Assembly: GCF_001039355.2 (NCBI RefSeq) | Contig: NW_019774303.1 | Location: 332,131 to 396,130, forward strand | DNA length: 64,000 nucleotides | Direction of reading: 5' to 3' | From: Lingula anatina | Lineage: Eukaryota > Brachiopoda > Lingulata > Lingulida > Lingulidae | Shown: positions 10,656 to 24,939 of the stretch, piece after piece | How positions within the stretch are numbered: the first letter of the stretch is position 1 | How the letters are laid out: the number at the start of each line of letters is the position of its first letter | Translations under genes and position numbers: made by a program | The notes under the pieces: generated by a model | What the model was told of the DNA's origin: nothing | The model's input: the letters and a program-made list of their open reading frames with translations, nothing else | The model's database searches: none

Positions 10656-13600
10656 CTGTAACTAAAAGTAAAGGAAATACATTTAATTTGAAGCATAACG
10701 AATAAGATTTATGTACAGTATCCTTAAATTAAAGTTCAGAGATTAACGTACTATAAATATATTGCAGATGTCTGTTTCAGAGAAAACGAGTAAGACCACA
10801 CTTTAACTCTCATTCTAGTATTTTATTTATTTATTTTCATTAATTAATTAATTTATTCATTTATTTTTGGCAGGAGGAAGGAAAAATAACTTTAATATCA
10901 CTTTCTCACATTGAACTTCATTTTAGAGTAGAATTTATGGAAAGACTATTTTTTTTTACTTTTAGATAAAAAGATATATTAATGAATATACATACAAATG
11001 AGTGAAGTTTGGATAAACAGTTCTAAAACATTCACACTGGCAATCAGAATGATATTGTTGAGGCACCAGAGAAATGAACACTCTGAACCTCAGTAACCAA
11101 CATTATATTTTTTTTGTTTTCTAAAAAAAAGTCGATCAATAAACATTTCCTTACACATGCAAAATTATACATTCACTTACATTATCTTCACTCTTTTCTG
11201 TCACATGTTAAAAATCAAGAATCTTGAAGTAAATCTAAAGCGAAATATTAAATTGATGATAATTATATATGCCACGATCGAGATTAAAACCATGGCAGAC
11301 TGGAAAGCCGCCTAGAAGCGAGATGACAACTGGGATTTCACCTGGTCGAGATTGCAATTGATATCCTGCTTAGACTTGCCTAGACGGAATTCAAATTCAA
11401 TAACTGTCTAACGCCAAGTGTGAGATTGTTCAAAATAGCAGCTATTGTGGATATAAGTGCACAGAACTGCTATATCATAAACTACATTGTATGTATCACG
11501 TCACCTCTACCAGTGTTCGGAGTCAGTGCCCCCAATGTGCTGCATATCTGACCTTGTTATTACTTGCTCCCTCTGCGATATTTCTAATCACATCAAGATG
11601 CAATGGCCATCAGTTATCATTATCTGTCACAACAAATACTTCCAGTTTTACGTTTTACAATTTCACTTTCTTTTTTCTTCTTCAGCCTTTTTTTAATGGC
11701 ATATGCGTGTAACTGAAACGTGCCGTTATGAGGGGGGCGGGCGGTGATATTAAAATGCAAGGCCAATCTCATTTTTCTGTTTAGAAAGGTCACATTCGCT
11801 TTCATCTAAGTACTTGCTATTTCTAATAATCCCTCGACATTTAAGGGGAGAGAGGGCAGGACAAATTCAACGTTCATGTAGATTATGATGAAAAAGTAAG
11901 TAGTAATTTTGATTTCTGTATTACACATCCGTTTTCTAGGGCAATTTTGAGTAGATAATTAGATTTGATTAGAAATTTGACTTGGAAAATGACAGACGGA
12001 GTTCTTGAATATCAGGTAAAGTATAAAATATACGATTTTTCTTGTCGATTTGCAAAAACAGTCGCATTTATATTGTCAAGTGAATTTTGATCTTTCGAAC
12101 GCTGACTGCTTATAAAGACATCGATAGTGACCAATACTGTGGATAAAAGGAAAGACACTGGACTCAAATGATTATTTTGATGGGTAACGACTGACGCCAT
12201 AACTATGCATAAAGAAGTCGTTACAAGACTTAAATGGTATCCTTTAACCTTTATTTTATACCCCAAAGTGGGATAAAACAGTCTACATACAATCGAAGTG
12301 GGAAAATTAAGTTCAACAACCCAATCAAATAAAAAGTGAACTTAAGCTAACCAATTTCTTACATCCTGTTTAAAGGTCTTTGTCTTATTACCTGGGACCT
12401 TTGGGTATGCTACAACACAGACACCCCTATACAATATCTAAACACCATTTTTAGCAATACTTTCCAGACGCTTCAGAGAAAAGGGCGGTATCATAAGATA
12501 TTTTATTTTATCATTCATTAGACAGAATGTTCTATTCGAAATACCTATCTGCCTCACTTCACTTTCCCTTCATTCATTTACCATGAATAATAAAACATGA
12601 TTGGTGTCCATTGCAGATTTGCTGGGAAGAAGGGCTCATAGAGTCAATTAGTTCCGATAAGATCAGAAAAGTGCGTGGCTAAAGGGTTCTTACAAGGTGT
12701 TTTCGCTAATATCTTTCTTTTGTCTTTTTAGATTACCTTAATTAATATCCCATAGGCCTATTACATCTTCTGAAATAATACAATAAAGGCTCTTTCTCGA
12801 AACTTTTTACGCAGAGTGAGGATGCAAGATGTTTGTAACTGCAATCATCTTTGGGAAAGTTAATAAGAAAGCTGTCATTATCTAGAGCGTATATCTATAG
12901 CTTATTTTTGAGTTTTGATCACGATACAGTGATAAACAGGATGTTAAAGAATATTTGTGAAAACGCCATAAAAATGTGTAGACTGGAATATTAATGATAG
13001 AAATAAATGCTCTTCTAATAATTTTTTATCGATAATGGATTTAGATTTTGATATTAAGACCAAATCATTTATAAAGCTCGGGTGGCATGCAAACATCACT
13101 TTTACTTAAAGAAAATCGATTTTTACGACGATATAAATCTTCAATGCAATTGATTTCCTCTAGATATGATACCCATACCGATTCGCATCTGACAGACTAC
13201 ATGTACTCGAATCTTAAGAAGGAAATCACATAACATGCTGTTTAAGGACTTCCCTTTATCCATCTTAGAACATAAGAAACCTAGCATTTGAACTGTTAAA
13301 AAACTCTTTTCAGAGAACGCAGTTCAGAGGAAAACAACAACAGGGGGTAACGAATTGGACCTATTCTGGTGTAAGAAAATGAAATGCACCATGAAAAGTA
13401 TCATTAGATAATACACAGACAAAGAAGAGACAAACGACGAAGAAAGTGACCTTTAGTCCTTCACCTTCCAGTTCCCGAACGATCACCTCATGCTTGTCAG
13501 TGGTGGAAATTAAACTCATCTCAGTCGTCAACGTGATTTATACGGGACTAATAAGAATTATCTGAAAGCATAAAATGGAGAGGATGTAAAGATGGCCCAA

Positions 13601-15346
13601 GATATCGTTTTTGGCTTGTCATTTCTGGACTTTATCGATGGAGCAGATTCTGTATCCGTGCTTTCCTAGGGCTTGTTTCCTGTGTACATGCATCCTGAGG
13701 GTGTTATAATGGTATTTTATCAGCGGTCACTTCAAAATAATTTCATTATCACATTTCAAAGTGCAGCGTTTAATTAACTACAGTTCTTTTCAATGTTTGC
13801 AACTCCCTTAACCTTTTTGAAAGTTTCACAGCTCAGCTCTCCAAGATTCTGAAGTTACATGTATGAATGATGGCATATCAGTGTAATCAATCATGTTCAG
13901 TGGAGTATAACGCAGGAGTAAACACGCAAATCTACTAAGGTTACAAACATGCACTACCAAAATAGACCACTCAGTTGGTCAAGTGCCAGGAGTATCCCAT
14001 TAGCCTTTCTCAGAAACGGCGCTTTGCTCAAAATTCCTTGAAATTACATAAATCCACTTCCTGCTCAGTGTAGCAAATGTCATTATGAATTGCTAACCAC
14101 TATCAGATTTTATGCATTGGCATTGCCCACAACAAGTTGCAAGACTAGCTTCATATTTCTCTACGCCTATAAAATCAATCGAAAAAGAAATTTCTGAATC
14201 GCACGCAGTCAATCAAGTATTATCTGTGATCTCCAGTATGACTTGACAGTTGAACTGTATACACTCTCAAAGAGTACTGTGAGAATGTAATTTACCACTT
14301 GGCTTAGCTGATAGATGCTGTGCAGATACATGAACCAAATTTTCATGTAAAACGATAGAGTAATAAAGTATTTTTAAATAGCTTTTTAATAGCATATTAA
14401 TGTATGTATGTTATAAATATCTCTGTTCAAAATTATGCAGCATACCTGTATAGAATATCTTAAACTTTGGCGGAGACTGGGACAGGTTACTTTCAGAAAG
14501 ACGGGTTCAAATAAGCAGTTGGTGTAGCCCCCTCCAAAAAATAATTTACAAGAAGCTAGTCAGAAAAACTTGGGGAGAAGACTGAAAGTGTGCGAAATAA
14601 ATTTCAAATGTACATGGGCAGACGCAGTGCAAGCTAAGAAGTGATGTTGGCAGAAAAGATGTGCTTCGCTCCACCAAGTGAAGATATTACATTAAGACCG
14701 GAACATCAGTAGCCCGAGGATTACATAGTAACATAATACTGTGAGGCATAGTTATAAAAACCATTGCTTTTCACCACCTTAAGGAATGTATTTGAACTTT
14801 TGCCCGAATTCTCTGACAGTTTAAAGGAAGGCTCTTATATTTTATATGCAATTAATAGTGAACGTTGTCAGTACTGAGAAATGTTCATGGTTGATAAAGA
14901 ACAACGCAGCTGATTTGCTCTGCTAGCCATATCACCTTTTTTACGGAGTTGACATTCAATATAGGATATTTCAGTTTGAATGACTTGTCTAGGAAAATGC
15001 ATATTGTTTCTAAAAGCATATATCTCTTATGAGGAATGTGAATAGAAGGATGTGCTGTCAGGTATGTTTGTTAAGATCACCCCACTTCATGTACCCGGTA
15101 CCTTGTCGGTAGCACCATTGCATTGCGTAATATGTGAAGTTTTATTGGGTTTTTCACTTTGGGCTGGTCGTCGTACATGTATGACTATGAAAAGCATGTT
15201 TCACCAGATAATGCCTTCACATTTCGGCAATTCCTGCACAGAAAACTGTATGCACAAGAAGTCAGTTTTATGGGGTTTGACCTGAGCATATCAGTGTGGC
15301 ATAACATTGTTGCTCTGCGCCAGAATGTTCCAAAACATATAGTCAT

Positions 15347-15348
<2 letters not shown>

Positions 15349-15377
<29 letters not shown>

Positions 15378-15379
15378 AA
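15349..15379. repeat. poly-C / poly-A run
   Basis: About 19 C followed by about 12 A. Confidence 0.9.
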
Positions 15380-15751
15380 TGCAAGAAATCAAAGAAAAAT
15401 GTTTTGGAAAACTTAACTCTGCATAACAATTGATCGCAGGAAATAACATTTCATGGTCTCACTATGAAGCTTACAGGAGTGGCAACTCGATTGCAACTGT
15501 AAATGCATATCCATCTACTTATAGTCAAGTAGTTGAGAGTCGTAGGAAATAACACTGCAGGGTTTCACCATGGGGCTGTTATGGGTGTGTCAGTTCGAGT
15601 AAAAATGCAACACAGATATTTTAACTACATGTGCTGGTAGTCAAACAGGTCAGGTAATTACCAAGCTAAGCGTGATTTATTTTTTCCTATCCATAAAACT
15701 GGTATGTGCAATAACTTACGCCCAAACACGTGTATCAATTACGAAAGGTTG

Positions 15752-15753
<2 letters not shown>

Positions 15754-15795
<42 letters not shown>
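15754..15795. repeat. (TA)n microsatellite
   Basis: Uninterrupted TA dinucleotides; a shorter run lies at 15886-15906. Confidence 0.9.
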
Positions 15796-15798
<3 letters not shown>

Positions 15799-17210
15799 GA
15801 TTTTTTGTTAAATGGCACTTGCACGTTAATAGCTACAGACAGTACGGACAATAATTTATAGCACATTGAACAACAAAATCCACTATATATATATATATAT
15901 ATATATTGTTACTGAATCGGAATATTGTGGCCTACATGTACTTTGAATACTACCGTTCAGATACCTTGATATGGCTGTGAGAACGATAGCCCTCGTGGAA
16001 TAAATCGATAGAAAGTTACAATTCCAGATTAACCGTAAAACGATAAACGCCATATCTGGATTCTAAATCAAGCACAATTAAAACCTAAGACAAGCCTACA
16101 CAGAGAATTGCATGGCAAACGTGGGACTGTAATATATATATATATAACGTACATTCATATGGGAAACAGAAACATATGATGATCATGTTCGGTCAAACCC
16201 AGCTTCTATTAGAATAAAACCAACGTGAAATCGATATGAATGACATATCTGTTATCTTAACTGCAAGTAATCGTTGCTGGTAAAAGTTGTTCAGGCTGAG
16301 TGATGACCATTCACGGTGGATCCAGGCTTTTGCTGAATGAATATTTGGATTTTCAGAGATATTAATGGGAGAGGACACGCGTTCCTTTGCTCCACTGGGA
16401 ATATGAAGCTCGCCTTAACGAGCACATACATTAATACATTCAAAGTCAAACTGCATTCGTGCAAGTAGCACACCAAGATACAGCAGAAATTAATAGCTTA
16501 GTATGGATAATTGACCCTTCATGGTCGAGCTAATGAGGCGACAAACGTTGTAGGTAGGTATACAGGCCGTGCAGAGTACACATAATCCGGCCTGTCAAGC
16601 TTGTAAACACGCAAGTTAGATAGCCAAGAAAACTAACAAATTTAATACATCACGTTAAAAATTTTTAAAAAAGAAACATCCCCAACACAGCAGTTTAATT
16701 TTTCAAAAAGAAAAAAAAGCACCTACATTTCAACATACAATATTATTTGATGTTAAACCGTACTTCATGACATTGCTAATGATATACGACGGATTTGAAT
16801 CGGTGGCTTTCATAACATCTGTATGGTATTCAGTGCAGTGATGCTGGTCCAAAAGTGCCATGTCAAAATTCAGTGTTTTCCTTCGCCCAGCCTAATGTAG
16901 CCTCTATCCAGCTGATTATTACATTTTACAGCATAATCGGACAACATACCTTATCATTACGGCTATACAGGCATATGTTAAAAAGTTGTTTTTGTAATTT
17001 TTCTTTTAATCCTGACCGTAGGTAAAGTATCCTGATTGATTTATAAAGCCACAGCAGACCTATCTAGTTAAGAAAAGTAATGTGGCCATAGCCGCAGTGA
17101 GTGCTAATAAGATGACCAAGTTTTGTAAAGGCTTCCTGATAAAGATCAAGACAAGTACTGATAGAAGAATAAATCGGAATTTTTCTTTAATCAATAAGTA
17201 ATATTGAAAA

Positions 17211-17213
<3 letters not shown>

Positions 17214-17245
<32 letters not shown>
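17214..17245. repeat. (ATT)n microsatellite
   Basis: Trinucleotide run, followed within 25 bp by a short GAC run at 17269-17281. Confidence 0.85.
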
Positions 17246-20200
17246 TGCCTTTATCTTCTACTACTTATGACGACGACGACGAGTTTGAGCTTTCAAACGT
17301 TTATTCACTTATTTATTTATACTCTGTTTCTCCGTACTATCACGTATTTACTTTCGTTCCAATGTATTTTGTGTGATTAGGTAGTGCAGTGATTTTCCAT
17401 TCTCATGTTGCATTCTACCATTCAATATTTTCTTATTAAGTAATTTCTAAGTTACTAAATTAAGAAAATCTTAAATATTATTCGAGTTACTGAAACTTGG
17501 ATCATATCAAAAACCCAGTTAGCATGTGCTATGCACGTGGTAGAAACTTACAACTCTTCTGTGAAATTAACTAATCAAATCAAACTAAATGTGACATGTT
17601 CTATCTTTTCCAAACACTAAAACAATTTCTACACTTGTTCAACTCTTAAGGATATTACACCTGCTCTCAATAACTTCCTATTATTTTCAGTTTTTTTATT
17701 CCTTTTTTAATTATTACTTGCAATTAGTGAAGATGCACATGTAAGCTATCAACTATACAACATTATTATTATTGCTGTTTTTATAACACAAAAAATACCG
17801 CTTTATACCTAGTGCATAACACAGTTGCTCAAATTTTTCTCTGATGTATTGATACATAAAGTAAGACTGACAGTAGTAGGCAAGACTGAAGGAGACCGAT
17901 TAATCATCTTTCCAATAGGTGAAACTACAAAACATTTATATACGGCTTTGTGTGCTTTTTGGAATATGATTTAAGGTCGATGTTACTTTAGCTATAGAGA
18001 TAACTTTTATGTACTAGAAGAAATGTTATGCAATATAAGGAAATTTCGATAAATAAACAAAGGCAATTGTTAAGGCATGGAAGGTTTATGTTCGTGACGT
18101 TTTGATCCACCCCATGTTAGTACCGATACCACACGGAACTTAAACCCAATACTATATGTGAGAATAAACAAATTTTCAGGACATTTTTGTCTGGTTAATT
18201 TAGTTAACTACTAATCGATTTTCTTTGTAGCACATCAGCAAGTATCTGTTGTATCGCATCGCTTGTTCAACATTTTCCAAAAGGTGTTTATTGTCACTCC
18301 CGAGATTATTGAACCATAGCTAACAGTGGAATGAGAGTAACCTGGTTATCGTCAAACATTCAAACAGTGTTTGTATCACCGTAAACAAAACGAAAACGGT
18401 ATTTTAGATGTGGAACATCAAATGCTAGAGAGAATATCTGGTAATTTATGTCATGTCTAATAACGACAAAGCACTCTTGGAAATTTAAATCAGTGCTGTA
18501 ATAGGAGGGATTAGCGTGGGTGTCAGTTATCGTATCCCTATTAGGGGCCTATACCAGGGACAAAAAGCAATAAACCTCAGATGAAAACAAAACGAAATTG
18601 ATGTAAGTTAATTTACCATTCTATTCGATAAATAGAAATACTGCATTGCTGGTTTTGGATACGGACTGACAGATAAATGTCACTTTCATTGAGCTCTACC
18701 TGAGAGACGGCGATATGTGTGCAGATGATGTTATCAGGTTTGACTGAATTGTTCAACAAAAAAACCCCTTATAAACACTTCATAGAAGAAGATGGCGCAT
18801 GACTATAGACTTATAACTTTCTTGCAATACTAAACTATAATAAAAATACATTCTTTACGCCATGGAAGTCCCACAAATATGTATAACGAAGAATGTAGAT
18901 AAAAGGGACAACTCTTCATTTTGGAGGGAAAAGTGCCATAAAACGGATTTTGTTGGGATATAGAATTGTTTACAATGTATTTAATGTGGAATTTAGAATC
19001 TCATATGAAGAGTTCTTATCCCTCTGACCTGTAAATAATTATGTAAACCATCACCATTTATGTGCTTGATCGTTCAAGCAGAGAAGTTAGGAAGTGATCC
19101 TTCAGCCGAAACTGCACCTGCTCAGCGGGATGACTTCCGCGGAACGGTGATTCCATACCGCAGGAGTCGACTATTGAGAGACGGCACCTTGCTGCATCAT
19201 GTTTCTTATGTTACCAAGTCGAGTATATAATGTTATATTTTCATGCACGAAACGATACAGTAAGTGGTGACTTGGGTTATTTTCACGGTAAAACATTATT
19301 TCCAAAATTTGATGTAGTTGTGTTTTTGAATGAAATGCAAGTGGCGTTGATCGATTATCAATTCAACTTCATCAGAAGAGGGATAAATTAGAAAGCTGCT
19401 TATTCGGCATCTTAGCTATTTTAAGACCAAAGGGAAGCGCGCTCCTTCATTGCATAAATGTGATTATCATGTTTACAGATTAGGATTAGAATGCTTCTCA
19501 AGAAATTATGGAGATTACATGTTTGAAACATCCATAAAGTAGAACAGAATGATTGAGAAACACGCCACGTAATGAGCACTTCCCTGTGCATTTAGCATGA
19601 TAATTCCGATAATGTACAAGGTGGGTTTACATGAAGTCAAATGGAGCAATCATGGTTTCGATCCTTGTTGGGGCCAGACTGTTAAGACAACTGGTTGAGG
19701 GAGGTCGGTGACAACAGCTGTTTCAACAATCAAAAAAGAGTCTTTCCTATAGGGCTCAATAAAGGCTTGATTATTGTACATAGTCGTATAATCTGGTTCG
19801 CAATTGCATTGGCACAAATTATAATACAAATGTAAACGAGTCTTTCTCTGGTATACAGTAAATTGTTCTATATGATCATTATAGCTATAGCCTGTGCCAC
19901 ACCTTCTTATTATGGTGTAATCCCAACTGAGGTTTCAGTTCAAACCATTTAAATGCTAGGTAAATCCCGTGTGGCTAAGACAGGCCGAGGTTACGACGTA
20001 TCGAGTTGTCACGGTTAATTACTCAATTAGTGCGGCCGGTGTTGCTCGCCCTCGGCATTTCATTTACCATTGCTTTGGATAGGAAATTCATTTTGATGGA
20101 AGTGAAGCCAGAATGAGAGAAAAATTGATTTTGACAGAGAGATATAAAGAAATGCGTGGTTGCAATGAAAAGTTTCTGGCTGACTTATTCCTCTGGAGAT

Positions 20201-20522
20201 CATCTAAGCAATTAGTGGTCCACTATAAAGGAATCTTCATCGGATACTTTGGTTCAAGCTGTATTTCAAGTGACATGAAGGGGAGAATATTGAAGATCAA
20301 TAATGTTCAGCAGTCAAAAGACGTGATTAGTTACGTTCTTCCTTATTTGTTTCTTCCAATTCAATAAATGAGCTTAGTTTGTATTATATATCATACAGAC
20401 TAACAGGCTTGCAAGAAACGCAACGCAAGACATGGCAAACCTTTCTAACAGTATAAACCGGTTTATCTTTCAATAAGTAAAAAAGTCATTTGCCATTGTT
20501 AATGAATGAAATAAGGGGCTGA

Positions 20523-20526
<4 letters not shown>

Positions 20527-20587
<61 letters not shown>
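20527..20587. repeat. Compound (GT)n(GA)n microsatellite beside the GPCR donor
   Basis: Read on the - strand it is (TC)n then (AC)n, starting about ten bases into the intron. If the intron is retained it is translated as Ser-Leu and His-Thr repeats. Confidence 0.95.
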
Positions 20588-20589
<2 letters not shown>

Positions 20590-20603
20590 ACATGGTAACT
20601 TAC

Positions 20604-21462
20604 ATAACATTTTGAGGACAGCTGTTCTGGCTTTGGCATGTTTTTGAGCTCGTAATGTTACTCCGACCCCTTCTTCGCTGGAAGCCGAAGAATCGGAGCC
20701 CGCTCTAGATAATGTCGACCTCCGAACAGCTAAGGCTATCAGACCGTATAATATAGAAATAACGCTCATTGGTGCAACAAAAAACAAAAACGCCGATATT
20801 TCAAAAGCTTCATTGATCGGCTTGTCTATGACTATTTGACACATGGCAGATTCTGGAATGGACACATTGGTGACGGGGTCGATTTCATACTTGATTCCAA
20901 ACTGAACTGTCATTGGAATCGCACAGAGTAGAGATACAATCCATATCACAACAATCACCTTGACAGCGCGGGACAAGTTGGATACCGTCTGTGCGCGCAC
21001 TGGGTGGCAAATAGCCACATACCGCTCCACAGTGAACGCAGTGATTGTCAAAATGGAGGCGTATGTGGCGGCTTCCGAAGTATGGGTGCGGATAAGGCAA
21101 AACGTTTCTCCAAAAACATAAGGATATTTTTGCCAGAATTCGTAAATTTCGATTGGCAGTCCCAACACCAAAAACAAAATGTCTGACATGGCCAGATTGA
21201 AGAGATAATAGTTCGTAGCTGTGTGCATAAACTTGTTTTTAGAAATAACCACACATGTTGCAGTATTGCCCACAAGGCCGGTCACCATAATAACGCAATA
21301 AACAAAAGTCATTGGTATTACTTTGTATAGTTCTTTCCTTCTGGGTTCCCCTATCTTCTGCAGCAGATACTCATCGACAGACATTGCGCTTGTCTCTTCA
21401 TCTCCTCCAGCACTTGAATTCAGAGGAATGTATCCCCAAGTGTCAGATAATTCGTAGTTCAT
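20604..21462 (-). CDS. Pyrokinin/neuromedin-U-like GPCR, exon 1 (N-terminus to TM5, third inner loop)
   Basis: Class A peptide receptor of the neuromedin-U / pyrokinin / CAPA group, expected to couple a short amidated peptide to Gq at the cell surface. The start is the ATG at 21462-21460: an in-frame stop lies just upstream and it is the first ATG after it. N-tail has a glycosylation sequon NSS at about 15. TM1 contains GLVGN (62-66). TM2 reads NYYLFNLAMSDILFLVLGLP (84-103). Cys122 and Cys208 can form the usual disulfide. TM3 ends ERYVAICHP (146-154). TM4 has VIVVIWIVSLLCAIP; TM5 lies at about 220-246. The phrases YPYVFGE and TYASILTITAFTVERY are typical of invertebrate pyrokinin receptors. 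The exon ends phase 1 at ATG TTA T before GTAAGT and joins exon 2 to give MLFVVAFFVCWAP. Ligand is inferred from family only. Confidence 0.93.
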
Positions 21463-21483
21463 AACGGAGGAGGGAGGCGTCAA

Positions 21484-23632
21484 CTACAACAAAATGAGAC
21501 CGTACGATTAACTGGAGAAATGTTTTATGCCTGCCTTCCTCTTGGTATTGTGACCGGAGGCATTACCGATATTTAACTCCAACATCCATTATAGCATATG
21601 CGGGTTAAGGTAATAGTTTTAAATCCGCCTACTTTTCTAATACGAATCAATTATGTATGTTTTGCCCCGCGAACGCGATCGAGTCATTTATAGTTGTTAG
21701 TATCCATGCTGTACATCCGTATTTGTGATTACACCTTTCTCTCTTGGAAAAAACTCCGAGTGATGAATATCTAAGTCCACTGATGCATTCAAGGGAAGAG
21801 ACATGACTGCGTAGCAACTTATTTCCGTGTGTTACAGTCTTTTCATGACAAAAGAAGTCGACCGTCTCTCAGTGAAGATCAGCCGAATGTTTCTAAATTG
21901 TGAGAGAGCAATAACTTAACCATCCCGCCTCCCACTGAAATACGCCGCACGAGCCAATCTAGTTAGCAGAAGTGCGATCAAATGCCAGCTAGAAAATCCA
22001 ATCACCGATTGTGATCACAGGTTGTGACATTCCGTGAAATGATACCCTTTCTGAGCTAGCAAGCTGTCAGTGTGTTAATACTAGAGACTCGCCCATAGAA
22101 GTGACAGCGTAGCTGAACTCCATCTGTGTGGGCAGTGGCTGGTAGTAATATAGACTCGGCGAGTATTCCGGCCCTATCTCTCTGCGAAAAGCCAGCAGGA
22201 AGTCACTGATTGCGAAGGCATCTAGTAAAAGTTCAGCTCAAATGCATTACTAGCGCTGCCGCGTCCGTCGATTGAGATGGTCAGTTTATATCCCGTTAAA
22301 TATTGATAGGCTTGCAAAACAAAGCTTTGATATGTAGATCTATGCACATTGGGAATCTCAACGGTATTTCTGTTCTCGAGAACTAAATTAAGGTATCTCC
22401 TTGGGCTTCAATGCTGATTACCTCATAAGTTAGCTGGTTTTAGGGTCTGTTGCATTGTATTGCATGCTATCATGAAATTGATGCATCAGTCCGTTTTTCT
22501 GATAATTTTTTTCGCCATCTTCTCTCGTCTCATCTTTCTTTTTACCAAGCTGCAGGATTATCCAGATTGTCTGCTATACATGTCGTGCATAAGTAATAAT
22601 ATTTTTAGAACCTTCTTATTACACCTCACAGTAAGTCAAGATGGGACGTACAAGTATTGTCTGAAGTCAGTTATATTTAAACAAAAATAGTTATTGATAA
22701 ATAGTGTTTTTTTTTTATTTTATGCAATTTTCTACTCTTATCTCATCGATTTCATTTTGATCAAGCAATGTAATAGCCGTTATCCACATAAAAAAATATT
22801 GACAAAACTGGACGTCTGTTCAGGTCTACATGAGGTTTGGGTGTCATGGGAGCTGATAAGTTTCACTTGCTAAGAATTCATTTATCCTACACATACATAA
22901 GAATAGACTGCATACCATTGCAAAATGTGTTTCTGAATTCACACAAATGCAATGGTGGTGCTGTTATTACTAATGACTGTGTTAGACATCAGGTACCATG
23001 ATGATTATATCATGCTTCTGTCACATAATCACATCTGTCACAAAATAAGCATTTTCAAGAAAAGGGATTCTATTCGCTATACGAGCATTGTGCTCAGGGA
23101 TCTATCTAAATGTAAACATTACGTGTTTGTCAATAACTTACCAAACGGGGCTTACTTTGAATGGAGATGCAATTACCGAAAATCACTCCCAAAAGCCTGA
23201 TATTCTGAATTCTTTTTCTGTTGTATATCGATTGTTTCTTTCATAAAACCTACCCGCGGAAACGCTTGGAAGCTAAAGAAAGGAGACCATGTGTAACAAC
23301 TTAAGTTAGGTAATGGTTGTCTACCACATTCATTTAAACCACTGTCTACCATATATATGTACCAAAATTGTAATGTACCCACTATTTCAATAATATCTAG
23401 TCACTCCCGGAACATACTGGAACATAATCCCCAATAGGAAAAAATGATGCAGCTCCTGTGTCGTAACGATAATAAAAAGCAGAGATCACACATGGTAATC
23501 GAAAATGGTAACAATTTGCAATGAACAGAGATTATTGGAGATCCACTGTAATGGGTTGTTGGTAGAACTCAGAAGAAGTTAGAGAACGCCCGCCATTTAA
23601 TATGAAAAAGTTTAAACCATGCCTACTGTTAT
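21484..23632. other. GPCR 5' flank and intergenic DNA
   Basis: On the - strand TTTTGTTGTAG immediately precedes 21483, resembling an acceptor, so a non-coding first exon may lie upstream. I could not place it. No other gene seen. Confidence 0.35.
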
Positions 23633-24873
23633 AAAAAATTAGCAATTCTAAGGCAACGTCTTCATTCTACATTAACTAGTTGCTTTTACTGAGTTCAGTT
23701 TTAAAACCCAAAACAAAAATGGCAGAACTCGTGTGTACTGGCCATGACAGGCAAGTCCAGATAGACGCGACCTTAAGTGAGCACAAGTGTGATAGTGGCA
23801 GTGTACTGGTAATGGGTGGGTTTTTATTACACCAAAACACACCATTTACATTATTAATGCCAATCTCGCCGGATTTTACTGCTAAAATGAAATCGTGATA
23901 CAACCGGTAATGCTATTTTTCCGTAAACAGACCATGGAACATTTTAAAATATGACAAGACATGTCCTCACTGTGCAACATTTGTCAAAGATTTCTATCAG
24001 CCAAAGGCCGTCTGCAGAAAGCGCTGGTCTGCCTATTCGCCCGATATGTGCCCTGACTGAAACACTTAGCGCTACGATTTCAGCGCAATCACCCCTACCA
24101 ATGGTTCTTAATAAGCTCGCTAAATGTCTCATCCAAGAAGGAATTTCATTCCACGGCAGTGTCGTTAGACATTAATTATTCGATGGAGAGGCGATGTGAA
24201 GCACGTGTGGTTTCCACAGGCGGACACACATGATACTGAAAAGACTCACAGAGCTGTGATTTTAATTTCTGATCTCTTTCCACTTTTTACTCATTTGCAT
24301 AATGATACTGAAATCAATCCAAACACAATGCACCATTCAATGAAGTGACGGTTGATAAATATTATTCTTGAGTTTTATGTAATTTAACAGAAAGAGTTCT
24401 ATTTTAATGTCTCCTTTAATGTCTGCTTTTTGCAAGTGTTCCCTTAATTCTGTGAGCAGTATATAATGCACTGACGCTGTTAGGTAATGTCTTGTAATAT
24501 GCCCCATTTAATAAATTGAATGCAACACCTTATTGAGACGTATACTGCATCGCATTCTGTATTGTGTTCTAGTATACTGGGGTAGTATTGAAGTTATCGT
24601 GTTGCTGTCACTAAGACATGCAACGTGTTATTTATATACTGTATATACAGACTTGACATTTCATGTGAAATATTTTTTCCAAACCATTTTCTTCGATTTT
24701 TTCCTATTTTTCTGACTGATTATTAAAAACAAGGATTCAAATCGTGTTTAAAAAACTTTTAATATCTTGCAGTGTCACTGTGACATCAGTTCTTCAATTG
24801 AATTTCCCTAATTCAGCAAACAGAAATACGTGGCTGATTTCAAATCAAACAACATCCATTGAAGGTATGATTT

Positions 24874-24880
<7 letters not shown>

Positions 24881-24926
<46 letters not shown>
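24881..24926. repeat. (TC)n(TA)n microsatellite, block A
   Basis: Shorter than the matching tract at 29394-29468 in block B. Confidence 0.9.
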
Positions 24927-24939
24927 GTCACAGCAACGG

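Larger units (their letters stand above)
10656..20603 (-). other. GPCR intron, about 9.95 kb
   Basis: Bounded by donor GTAAGT (20603-20598) and acceptor AG (10657-10656). I see no exon or nested gene. Contents: TTTA-type low complexity at 10819-10868, a C/A homopolymer run at 15349-15379, TA repeats at 15754-15795 and 15886-15906, an ATT repeat at 17214-17245, and adjoining GT and GA repeats (20527-20587) starting only about ten bases inside the donor end. Confidence 0.85.

Noticed and set aside
21484-21494. Acceptor-like TTTTGTTGTAG on the - strand just before the GPCR start
   Set aside because: Possible 5' UTR intron, but no upstream exon could be placed, so no feature was made.
23676-24175. 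Short ORFs on both strands, perfectly repeated at 28021-28520
   Set aside because: Identity follows from the block A/B duplication, not from selection; no motif in any of them.
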